From positions 1 through 5,913 of the forward strand of contig NZ_PEGG01000128.1 of assembly GCF_002737765.1 (NCBI RefSeq): 5,913 nucleotides of DNA. Direction: 5' to 3'. The translations under genes were made by a program, and so were the position numbers. Shown one piece after another: positions 1-5,913 of this stretch (position 1 is its first letter; each line of letters begins with the position of its first letter). The notes below the pieces were generated by a model. It ran no database searches. It was not told where the DNA came from and was given only the letters and a program-made list of their open reading frames with translations. Source of the stretch: Caulobacter sp. B11. Its GTDB lineage: Bacteria; Pseudomonadota; Alphaproteobacteria; Caulobacterales; Caulobacteraceae.

Positions 1-1020
<1,020 letters not shown>

Positions 1021-1104
1021 ACGGTATTTTCCCTCTGGCCACGGAGGCTTGGCGCCCCGTTCGTTTTTTTGCCAGTGGTGATGAAGCGCCCGTCTGCACG
1101 CTTC

Positions 1105-1133
1105 GTAAACTGAGTTTTTGTTGGGGCGGTCAA
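1105..1133 (-). promoter_or_regulatory. Candidate sigma-70 promoter of the TonB-dependent receptor gene
   Basis: On the minus strand a good -35 element TTGACC (1128-1133) is followed after 17 bases by GTTTAC (1105-1110) as a weak -10. Transcription would start near 1098, giving a leader of about 75-80 bases before the ATG at 1020. The -35 element overlaps the U-tract of the adjoining terminator. The call rests on sequence match only. The -10 is poor, and an activator or another sigma factor is possible. Confidence 0.33.
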
Positions 1134-1165
1134 AGAAAAACGGCGCGGATTGCTCCGCGCCGTTT
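1132..1165 (-). terminator. Rho-independent terminator of the rpsF-rpsR-rplI operon
   Basis: Bases 1138-1149 pair perfectly with 1154-1165, giving a 12-bp stem (core CGGCGCGGA / TCCGCGCCG) closed by a 4-base loop. Read on the minus strand, the stem is followed by TTTTTCTTT, a typical U-tract. It lies 25 bases beyond the rplI stop codon, exactly where the ribosomal transcript should end. The plus-strand side has only TTT, so it should act mainly on the minus strand. Confidence 0.9.
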
Positions 1166-1189
1166 CAGTCCTTCCAATCCCGTTAGGGA

Positions 1190-1774
1190 TCAGGACTCGT
1201 AGTGGTCGCCTTCGAACGAACCAGCACCACCGGCCGCCATGTCGGAGGCGGCTTCGGCGTCGGCTGCGCGATCTTCCTCGAATTGAGCGGCGACGACGTC
1301 TTCACCGCGCGACTGGCGCTCGGCTTCGTCGGCGCTGCGCGCGATGTTGAGGGTGACCGTGACGGTCACTTCAGCGTGCAGCTTCACCTTCACTTCGTGG
1401 ACGCCTAGCGTCTTGATCGGCTTGTCCAGCACGATCATCGAACGATCGACCTTGCCGCCGCCGGCCTTGATGGCGTCGGCGACGTCGCGACCCGCGACCG
1501 AACCGTACAGCTGGCCGCTTTCGCCAGCCTGACGGATCATCACGTATTGCGTACCGTCGAGCGCATCGCCAGCGGCGCCGGCGGTCTCGCGGTTCTTGAC
1601 GTTGCGGGCTTCGATTTCAGCGCGCTGAACATCGAAGCTCTTCAGGTTGGCGGAGTTGGCGCGCAGGGCCTTGTGGCGCGGCAGCAGGAAGTTACGGGCG
1701 AAGCCGTCCTTCACCGTGACGATGTCGCCAAGGACGCCGGTGCCGTCCACGCGTTCGAGCAGAATGACTTTCAT
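1190..1774 (-). CDS. rplI: 50S ribosomal protein L9
   Basis: L9 binds 23S rRNA near the base of the L1 stalk and influences reading-frame maintenance. The 194-residue product has the N-terminal rRNA-binding domain (about 1-45) with the family signature: G13, G16, V21, G24-F25, N28-F29-L30. Next comes the helical connector (about 42-75) and the C-terminal domain (about 76-148). The family is usually about 150 residues. The remaining 45 residues are an acidic, alanine-rich tail, low in complexity, that is common in alphaproteobacterial L9. The ATG at 1774 is the expected MKVILLERV start and is preceded by GGGAG seven to eight bases upstream. It is the last gene of the operon, 13 bp after rpsR, and is followed by a strong terminator. 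Confidence 0.98.
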   Translation of the reverse strand: MKVILLERVDGTGVLGDIVTVKDGFARNFLLPRHKALRANSANLKSFDVQRAEIEARNVKNRETAGAAGDALDGTQYVMIRQAGESGQLYGSVAGRDVADAIKAGGGKVDRSMIVLDKPIKTLGVHEVKVKLHAEVTVTVTLNIARSADEAERQSRGEDVVAAQFEEDRAADAEAASDMAAGGAGSFEGDHYES

Positions 1775-1781
1775 CGTGGGA

Positions 1782-1790
1782 TCTCCCTTA
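1782..1790 (-). promoter_or_regulatory. Ribosome binding site of rplI fused to the rpsR stop codon
   Basis: On the minus strand the sequence TAAGGGAGA contains the TAA stop of rpsR followed at once by the GGGAG site used by rplI. A ribosome finishing rpsR would sit directly on the rplI initiation site, which suits translational coupling. The same nine bases occur at the rpsF-rpsR junction. Confidence 0.8.
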
Positions 1791-2060
1791 CTTCACGACG
1801 TAGGGGAGCAGAGCCAGGAAGCGGGCGCGCTTGATGGCCTTGGCCAGTTCGCGTTGCTTCTTGGCCGACACCGCGGTGATGCGCGACGGCACGATCTTGC
1901 CGCGCTCGGAAACGTAGCGCTGCAGGAGCTTGACGTCCTTGTAGTCGATCTTCGGCGCGTTGGAGCCCGAGAACGGGCAAACCTTGCGGCGACGGAAGAA
2001 CGGGCGGCGGGCGGCGCCGGCAGCGGGAGCGCCGGCTTCGGGAGCAGTGGTATCGGTCAT
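1788..2060 (-). CDS. rpsR: 30S ribosomal protein S18
   Basis: S18 forms a heterodimer with S6 on the platform of the 30S subunit. The 90-residue product has a variable alanine/proline-rich N-terminus (about 1-18), then the conserved block [12 protein letters not shown] (21-32) and [19 protein letters not shown] (38-56). The C-terminal rRNA-binding segment has [22 protein letters not shown] (59-80) followed by the usual FLALLPYV ending. The length is slightly above the usual 75-80 because of the N-terminal extension. The ATG at 2060 is preceded by GGGAGAAGAG. It lies 15 bp after rpsF and 13 bp before rplI, the classical order, which places the S6 and S18 partners on one transcript for balanced synthesis. 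Confidence 0.98.
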   Translation of the reverse strand: MTDTTAPEAGAPAAGAARRPFFRRRKVCPFSGSNAPKIDYKDVKLLQRYVSERGKIVPSRITAVSAKKQRELAKAIKRARFLALLPYVVK

Positions 2061-2069
2061 GATTTCTCT

Positions 2070-2078
2070 TCTCCCTTA
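2070..2078 (-). promoter_or_regulatory. Ribosome binding site of rpsR fused to the rpsF stop codon
   Basis: The minus strand reads TAAGGGAGA: the TAA stop of rpsF runs directly into a GGGAG ribosome site, ten bases or so before the rpsR ATG at 2060. It is identical to the rpsR-rplI junction, indicating coupled translation along the operon. Confidence 0.8.
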
Positions 2079-2456
2079 CGCGGCCGGCGCGAAGTCTTCG
2101 CGCGGGCGCTCGGAGCGCTCGCCACGTTCGCGGTCACGACGGGCCAGAACCGGCGACAGTTCCAGATCCAGCTCTTCCACGCGGATGGTCATGAAGCGCA
2201 GAACGTCTTCATTGATCAGCAGCTGGCGCTCGACTTCCTTGACCGCCGGCGCCGGAGCGTCGATGGCGAGCAGGGAATAGTGGCCCTTGCGGTTCTTCTT
2301 GATGCGGTAGGTGAGGTTGCGCAGGCCCCAGTATTCGATCTTGGCGATGTGACCGCCGCCTTCTTCGATCAGGGCTTTGATTTGCTCATTCAGAGCTTCG
2401 GCCTGTTGCGGCGAGATATCCTGCCGCGCGATGACCACGTGTTCGTAGAACGCCAT
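2076..2456 (-). CDS. rpsF: 30S ribosomal protein S6
   Basis: S6 binds S18 and 16S rRNA on the 30S platform. The 126-residue product begins with [15 protein letters not shown], the first beta strand of the ferredoxin-like S6 fold. It carries the conserved block [22 protein letters not shown] (39-60), the basic loop and strands that contact rRNA, then [17 protein letters not shown] (79-95). The last 25 residues are a charged Arg/Glu tail ([16 protein letters not shown]), longer than the shortest S6 proteins but usual in Alphaproteobacteria. The ATG at 2456 has an AGAAGGA ribosome site a few bases upstream. It is the first gene of the operon. The leader of about 130 bases contains a hairpin that may bind the S6:S18 complex. 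Confidence 0.98.
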   Translation of the reverse strand: MAFYEHVVIARQDISPQQAEALNEQIKALIEEGGGHIAKIEYWGLRNLTYRIKKNRKGHYSLLAIDAPAPAVKEVERQLLINEDVLRFMTIRVEELDLELSPVLARRDRERGERSERPREDFAPAA

Positions 2457-2487
2457 GTTTTCCTTCTTCCGGCTTGGAGGGCGGCGC

Positions 2488-2512
2488 GATCGACGGCGGA
2501 AGTCCGTCAGTC
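2488..2512 (-). promoter_or_regulatory. Hairpin in the rpsF leader, candidate S6:S18 autoregulatory element
   Basis: On the minus strand this 25-base segment folds as GACUGACGG / CCGUCGAUC with one mismatch and one G-U pair. An alternative pairing gives a lower stem GACUGA/UCGAUC, an upper CGG-ACUU-CCG hairpin and a bulged CCG on the 3' side. Many bacterial rpsF leaders carry a stem with an exposed CCG, mimicking 16S rRNA, that is bound by S6:S18 for feedback control. The position, about 30 bases before the rpsF start, fits. The short stems and GC richness mean chance folding cannot be excluded. Confidence 0.33.
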
Positions 2513-2591
2513 ACGATGGTTCCGGCGCGACAAGCGGGAAATCCCGACCCGTGAGGGCTGCGCGCAAGACCGCCTTCCATGAGAGCGCGCG

Positions 2592-2620
2592 CTTCTACAG
2601 CAAAGGCGGGTCCTAGGCAA
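2592..2620 (-). promoter_or_regulatory. Candidate promoter of the rpsF-rpsR-rplI operon
   Basis: On the minus strand TTGCCT (2615-2620) and TAGAAG (2592-2597) are separated by 17 bases, the standard spacing for a sigma-70 class promoter. The bases before the -10 read GCTGTAGA, close to the GC-rich -10 region of Caulobacter housekeeping promoters. Transcription would begin near 2585, giving a leader of about 130 bases to the rpsF start. Neither hexamer is a perfect match. Confidence 0.4.
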
Positions 2621-2653
2621 GCAAGCCTCGCGACGGGCTGGAATGCGTCGTCG

Positions 2654-2683
2654 GGGTCAGGCGCCCGTCTTTCGGGTCAGGCG
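2654..2683. repeat. Pair of 10-bp direct repeats, 20 bp apart
   Basis: GGGTCAGGCG occurs at 2654-2663 and again, identical, at 2674-2683. The starts are exactly 20 bp apart, so both copies face the same side of the helix. The pair lies 49 bp upstream of the secreted-protein gene at 2732. It could be a dimeric regulator site, or chance in GC-rich DNA. No known consensus is recognised. Confidence 0.4.
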
Positions 2684-2731
2684 GGGCCCGGTGGCCTTTA
2701 GCCCCGCGCGGCGCCGTGCTATCGGCGACCG

Positions 2732-3385
2732 ATGCGGCGTCTTATTACCTCCCTGCTGATCCCGACGTTCGGGCTCGTCTCGCCGGCCCTTGCCGAGGTG
2801 ATCAAGCCTCCGAAGCTGTCGGTTTCGGCGGAAGATGGCCGTCTTGCCGGCTATTCGGCCACCTTGCCGCTGGACCTGTCGACGGATGGCGAGAAGGCCC
2901 TGTTCACCGCCAAGGTGGCGGGCAGCCCGGAGCATCCAACCTATAATCTCGACCTGAACCTGGCCGACAGGCCCCGGGATGGCGTCCTGTCGGGGCGGAC
3001 CGTGGGTTTGAGCGCGACCTGGAATGACAAGGAGGCCGCCATACGGTCATCCCTGGCGCGGTCGTTCGGCTTTGGGCTGCTGCCCCGCGCCAACTATATC
3101 CGCGTGTCGATGGATATGGACGCCGCCCAAACCCTTTGGCTCCGCGATCAGTCGCCTCTGGCGCGGGCCAGCGTCCGTTCGACCCTGACGCTTGATGGGC
3201 ATTCCCTGGCGGCCATTTCGTTCGGCGGCGGAAGTCTTGGCGACGAGGGCGTCGACTTCAGCCTGACGCGGCCCTTCGATCTTCCGGCCGAATTCACGGT
3301 CAGCCTGCGCGCCGACAGCGAAGCCCAGACCGGCCGCCTCAAGGACGGCCGCGTCATGGTCAGGCTGGTGAAGGCCCGGTTCTAG
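2732..3385 (+). CDS. Secreted protein of unknown function
   Basis: I do not recognise the family. The 217-residue product starts with a clear signal peptide: MRR, a hydrophobic core LITSLLIPTFGLV, and an SPALA-E cleavage site after residue 21. The predicted mature protein is about 196 residues, in the periplasm or outer envelope. It contains no cysteine and no further membrane segment. Its alternating hydrophobic/polar stretches (for example SVRSTLTLDGHSLAAISF near 147-165) suggest a beta-rich fold. G+C and codon use match the neighbours. No Shine-Dalgarno site precedes the ATG at 2732. A TGCTAT at 2717-2722 could be a -10 that makes the message leaderless or nearly so. It is divergent from rpsF, and its 3' end overlaps the convergent hydroxylase gene by 26 bp. 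The signal peptide supports both the frame and the start. Confidence 0.82.
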   Translation: MRRLITSLLIPTFGLVSPALAEVIKPPKLSVSAEDGRLAGYSATLPLDLSTDGEKALFTAKVAGSPEHPTYNLDLNLADRPRDGVLSGRTVGLSATWNDKEAAIRSSLARSFGFGLLPRANYIRVSMDMDAAQTLWLRDQSPLARASVRSTLTLDGHSLAAISFGGGSLGDEGVDFSLTRPFDLPAEFTVSLRADSEAQTGRLKDGRVMVRLVKARF

Positions 3386-4163
3386 CGATCGCCTTTCGGC
3401 GCGCCGCCTGCGCGAACCGTTCCAGATAGGTCGGGTCCTCGGTGCCCATCAGCTGGTCCCACCAGGTGAAATAGAGTCCGTAATTATAGCCCGCCCGCGC
3501 GTGATGCAGGTCGTGATGAGTCACGCTGGTTAGCCACGGCAGCAGCGGTCGCCCGTCCTTTCGGGCCGGGAATAGCTCGTAGCCGCTGTGCCCCAGGGTG
3601 TTGCGGGCGATCTGGTGCAGAACGAACAGGCCCACCACCGGCCACTGGGTGGGAACCGTGATCATCCACAGCGGCACGAACAGCGCATTGATCGCCGCCT
3701 CGCCGAGATCGAAGCTGTAGGCCGTGAAGGGCGAGGGATTGTTCGACCGGTGATGGCGTCGGTGAAACCCGCGGAACAGTCGCCGATCATGGATCAGGCG
3801 GTGGGTCCAATAGAACCAGGCGTCATGGCCGATGATCATCAGGACCAGGCTGGTCCAGAACCACACGGGACCCAGCTCACGGGCGATATAGGGGCCGGGC
3901 AGAAGGCCGGCGCGGAACAGGCCGAAGGTGATCAGGCCAAAGGTCGAAAAGATGGCCACAGACCGGATCGAGACCAGCAGTTCGACCAGCATCTGTCGCG
4001 GCGGCGGTCGATCGGGACGTATCTTGCGGTGGGCCAGGGCGCGGGCCATCACGACCCACAGGGTCAGCCAGACCCCGACCGAGAAGATCAGGTAGCGCAG
4101 CACATCGGCCTGCATGTTGCGCAGCCACTGATGCAGAAAATCGGCGAGGTCGGGAAAGGTCAT
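3360..4163 (-). CDS. Sterol desaturase / fatty acid hydroxylase family membrane di-iron enzyme
   Basis: Members of this family use an oxo-bridged di-iron centre and O2 to hydroxylate or desaturate membrane lipids, sterols or carotenoids. The 267-residue product keeps the complete histidine set: H113, H121 and H125 in HDAWFYWTHRLIH, H134, H137 and H138 in HRRHH, H192 in GHSG, and H216, H217, H220 and H221 in HHDLHH. Hydrophobic segments at about 22-41, 62-85, 98-112 and 155-187 place it in the inner membrane with the His boxes on the cytoplasmic side. The YGLYFTWWDQLMGTEDP motif (228-244) is typical of the family's C-terminal part. The ATG at 4163 has GGAG six bases upstream. It follows the AraC-type regulator on the same strand after 72 bp without an obvious terminator, so co-transcription is plausible. 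The substrate cannot be told from sequence alone. No sterol or carotenoid gene is visible nearby. Confidence 0.92.
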   Translation of the reverse strand: MTFPDLADFLHQWLRNMQADVLRYLIFSVGVWLTLWVVMARALAHRKIRPDRPPPRQMLVELLVSIRSVAIFSTFGLITFGLFRAGLLPGPYIARELGPVWFWTSLVLMIIGHDAWFYWTHRLIHDRRLFRGFHRRHHRSNNPSPFTAYSFDLGEAAINALFVPLWMITVPTQWPVVGLFVLHQIARNTLGHSGYELFPARKDGRPLLPWLTSVTHHDLHHARAGYNYGLYFTWWDQLMGTEDPTYLERFAQAARRKAIARTGPSPA

Positions 4164-4235
4164 GGACGGCTCCGGGGTGTTCAGCTCACCACCAACCCGC
4201 CAGATGATCGTCCCGGTGTCGCGCCGATGGCGAAA

Positions 4236-5339
4236 TCAGGTGGACTTGTCGGATTTCAATGGGCGTTCGCGGGTTTCGACCAGCCGCAGCCGGGGGGCGC
4301 CGCAGGCCTGTTGCCGCCAGGCTGTCGGGGTGACGCCGACAGCGGCCCGGAAGGCGCGGTTGAAGGGGCCCAGCGACGCGAATCCAAGATCATAGGCGAT
4401 CGTCGAAACCGGCTTGAGAGCCAGGTTCGGATCCGACAAGGCCTCCTTTGCGGCGGCGATGCGCCGGCTGTTGACGTAGTCGGCGAAGTTTCGGTGGCCC
4501 AGGGTCCCATTGATCAGCCGACGCAGCCGGTGTTCGGGCGCGCCGACCAGGGCGGCCAGAGCGCCGATCGACAGGTCTTCCCCGCGCCAGACCTCGTCCT
4601 GGCCCATGGCCTGGTTCAAGCGGTTGAGGACGAGGCGGTCGGCCGGGCTGAGATCGCCGGCCTCGACGGTCGGCATGGCGATCGCCGGACCGGCGCTGGC
4701 GGGCGTCGCCACCAGCAGCGGCTCCACTCTAAGCAGGGCGACGGCCGTGGCGATGCTCAGCCCCGCCAGGGAAAGGGCTTGAACCATGGCGGGGTCAAAG
4801 GGCGCGGCGCTCAGGGACCAGCCGAAATCGCAGGCCGCCTGCACCAGGACGTACCCTGCGCTGGCGGCCGCCAGAGGGGCGCGCAGCCGGCGCCTCTGGT
4901 CAACCAGATCCCCGCGCCAGCCGCGCCAGGCGATGCTGAGCACGTGGATCACCAAGACCACCGAGGTGACTCCGTAGACTGGCCAGGACCAGCGGCCGAC
5001 AGAAGCGGGGGCGAAGGCGCCGATCAGCCAGAAGCCGAACATCAGGGCGACCGGGGCGAAACGCCAGGGCGTCAGGGCCGGCTCGTCCTCGAACAGGTTG
5101 ACGGCGAACAGCCAGAAGACGCCGGTACCGGTCACTGACAGAGCCCAGGCCAGCAGACTCGGGTGCTGGCTGCCGCTCCAGCTGTCGATCACATGGGCGA
5201 TGGCGCAGACGAAAAACGCGACGCCGATCCAGCGCACAGGAGTCAGTTTGCGGCTGGCGGCCAGGGCCGCGCCGGTGGCGGCGAAGCCGCCGATCGCGAC
5301 GCCACGCGCCATGCCCTCAAGGAGGATTGGATCCGTCAT
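4236..5339 (-). CDS. AraC-family transcriptional regulator with multi-pass membrane sensor domain
   Basis: The 367-residue product joins a membrane-embedded half to a DNA-binding half. About seven hydrophobic segments are seen at roughly 8-28, 36-53, 62-83, 93-112, 119-138, 153-175 and 184-204. A linker of about 40 residues rich in Ala and Pro follows. The C-terminal AraC/XylS domain (about 240-345) has a first helix-turn-helix near IGALAALVGAPEHRLRRLIN (258-277), the connecting helix FADYVNSRRIAAAKEAL (285-301), and a second helix-turn-helix with the family signature IAYDLGFASLGPFNRAFRAA (314-333) and VGVTPTAWR (334-342). It would thus bind DNA while anchored in the inner membrane, sensing a membrane or periplasmic signal. 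The ATG at 5339 lacks a good ribosome site (only GAG two bases away). An in-frame ATG at residue 10 is possible but would trim the first helix. It lies upstream of the hydroxylase gene, a possible target. Confidence 0.92.
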   Translation of the reverse strand: MTDPILLEGMARGVAIGGFAATGAALAASRKLTPVRWIGVAFFVCAIAHVIDSWSGSQHPSLLAWALSVTGTGVFWLFAVNLFEDEPALTPWRFAPVALMFGFWLIGAFAPASVGRWSWPVYGVTSVVLVIHVLSIAWRGWRGDLVDQRRRLRAPLAAASAGYVLVQAACDFGWSLSAAPFDPAMVQALSLAGLSIATAVALLRVEPLLVATPASAGPAIAMPTVEAGDLSPADRLVLNRLNQAMGQDEVWRGEDLSIGALAALVGAPEHRLRRLINGTLGHRNFADYVNSRRIAAAKEALSDPNLALKPVSTIAYDLGFASLGPFNRAFRAAVGVTPTAWRQQACGAPRLRLVETRERPLKSDKST

Positions 5340-5348
5340 GGCTCAAAA

Positions 5349-5390
5349 TCGACCAAATCCTCGCGACGCGCCAGCCGCGAGGATGGTCGA
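5349..5390 (-). terminator. Large inverted repeat: probable terminator of the peroxiredoxin gene, or operator of the regulator gene
   Basis: Arms TCGACCA (5349-5355) and TCCTCGCG (5358-5365) pair with CGCGAGGA (5376-5383) and TGGTCGA (5384-5390). This gives 15 perfect base pairs interrupted only by an AA bulge, with a 10-base loop. Read on the minus strand, the hairpin lies 22 bases after the peroxiredoxin stop and is followed by ATTTTG, a short U-tract. It ends only nine bases before the AraC-type start codon, so it lies in that gene's leader or promoter region. Terminator is the simplest reading. The short U-tract leaves an operator or attenuator role open. Confidence 0.55.
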
Positions 5391-5412
5391 AACCGAAAAG
5401 CTGTGGCCGAAA

Positions 5413-5913
5413 CTACTTTGCGGCCTTGAAGGCTCTCACGGCCTCCATGGTCTTGGTGACATGGCCCGCGAAGTTGCCGTCGGTGTAGGCCATCAGGATC
5501 TTGCCCTCGGGCGAGATGACGTAGGACGTGCGATTGGACCAGCCGCCGGGCATCGGCATAGCCACGTCATAGCTCTTGATCAGGCCCGGAGGCGCGGCGG
5601 CGACGGCGAACTTGTCCCGGCAGTGCTCCTTGGAGAAGGCCTTGATCTTGTCGACATTGCCGGCCGTGACGCCGATCACGGTGGCGCCGAGCTTCTCGAA
5701 TTCAGGCGTGGCCTCGGCGAACTCGTGCGCCTCGGCGGTGCAGCCGGACGTGTAGGCGGCCGGGAAGAAGTAGAGCACCACCGGCCCCTTCTTGCGGACC
5801 TTGGCGAGGTCGAAGGCGAAATCCTTGCCCGCCAGGGCCGCTTGGCCTTGAAGTCGGGGGCCTTGTCGCCCGCTTTCAGCGCGGCGAGCGCGGGGAGGCC
5901 GACAGGACGAGGA
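5413..5913 (-). CDS. Exported peroxiredoxin (AhpC/TSA, PrxQ-like), 5' end missing and frameshifted
   Basis: Peroxiredoxins reduce H2O2 and organic peroxides with a reactive cysteine. The intact part (5413-5781) holds the active-site motif PAAYTSGC, matching PxxxTxxC, with the peroxidatic Cys encoded at 5740-5742. A second Cys 40 residues later (5620-5622) could be the resolving Cys, as in PrxQ enzymes with that residue in helix 3. The usual Cys five residues after the first is replaced by His/Glu. The conserved Arg occurs in WSNRTSYVISPEGKI. The apparent start GTG at 5781 is not real. Homologous sequence continues upstream as DFAFDLAKVRKKGP, then after a one-base shift near 5840 as ALAALKAGDKAPDFKAK. 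After a second shift near 5890 it reads LVLSASP, the end of a likely signal peptide. Both shifts are single missing bases close to the window edge, so sequencing error is likelier than gene decay. The AraC-type gene follows downstream. Confidence 0.87.
   Translation of the reverse strand, partial: SSSCRPPRARRAESGRQGPRLQGQAALAGKDFAFDLAKVRKKGPVVLYFFPAAYTSGCTAEAHEFAEATPEFEKLGATVIGVTAGNVDKIKAFSKEHCRDKFAVAAAPPGLIKSYDVAMPMPGGWSNRTSYVISPEGKILMAYTDGNFAGHVTKTMEAVRAFKAAK

Noticed and set aside
2386..2580. A minus-strand 64-codon frame starting at 2580 and running through the rpsF leader into rpsF
   Set aside because: It has no ribosome site, a composition like untranslated GC-rich DNA, and overlaps the start of rpsF in another frame. 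A leader peptide is not supported.
1647..2582. A 311-codon plus-strand frame opposite rplI, rpsR and rpsF
   Set aside because: It lies opposite three unmistakable ribosomal protein genes and encodes no recognisable domain.
2716..2946. A plus-strand 76-codon frame overlapping the start of the secreted-protein gene
   Set aside because: The overlapping frame from 2732 has a clean signal peptide and is three times as long.
3332..3353. CGGCCG pair near the end of the secreted-protein gene as a possible hairpin terminator for the hydroxylase gene
   Set aside because: The repeats are short and self-complementary, lie in coding sequence, and no U-tract follows on either strand.
3588..5138. A 516-codon open frame on the plus strand, opposite the hydroxylase and the AraC-type regulator
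   Set aside because: It spans two well-supported genes on the other strand, its product is low-complexity Gly/Gln/Arg/Asp-rich with no recognisable domain, and such antisense frames are a normal by-product of high third-position GC.
5338..5913. Plus-strand frame open from an ATG at 5338 to the right edge, with an AAGGAGG about 12 bases upstream
   Set aside because: The ribosome-site match is inside the regulator coding sequence and too far from the ATG. The frame is the codon-aligned complement of the peroxiredoxin gene, which has clear catalytic motifs.

Overview
The window looks like a chromosomal segment of a high-GC alphaproteobacterium, most likely Caulobacterales (Brevundimonas/Caulobacter/Phenylobacterium type). 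That placement is inference. It rests on the rpsF-rpsR-rplI order, an L9 protein with a long acidic C-terminal tail, a large-plug TonB-dependent receptor of a kind abundant in this order, and strong third-position GC that opens long antisense frames everywhere. No tRNA, rRNA, CRISPR array, insertion sequence or phage gene is visible.

Layout from left to right. 1-1020 (minus): the first 340 residues of a TonB-dependent outer-membrane receptor, running off the left edge. 1021-1189: a short regulatory gap with a strong intrinsic terminator for the ribosomal operon and, directly beside it, a candidate promoter for the receptor. 1190-2456 (minus): the ribosomal protein operon rpsF (S6) - rpsR (S18) - rplI (L9), with 13-15 bp gaps in which each upstream stop codon touches the next ribosome binding site. 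2457-2731: a divergent intergenic region with a candidate rpsF promoter, a hairpin that may be an S6:S18 autoregulatory leader, and a 10-bp direct repeat. 2732-3385 (plus): a secreted protein of unknown family. 3360-4163 (minus): a membrane di-iron hydroxylase of the sterol desaturase/fatty acid hydroxylase family, whose 3' end overlaps the secreted-protein gene tail to tail by 26 bp. 4236-5339 (minus): an AraC-type regulator whose N-terminal half is about seven membrane helices. 5349-5390: a long perfect-arm inverted repeat. 5413-5913 (minus): an exported thiol peroxidase (peroxiredoxin) whose 5' part carries two apparent single-base deletions close to the right edge.

How the genes may work together. 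The ribosomal operon is housekeeping. The most suggestive pairing is the membrane-embedded AraC regulator followed 72 bp downstream, on the same strand, by the membrane hydroxylase. This could be a one-component sensor controlling a lipid-modifying enzyme, but the regulatory link is inferred from order only. I see no convincing multi-gene novel defence or mobile system here.
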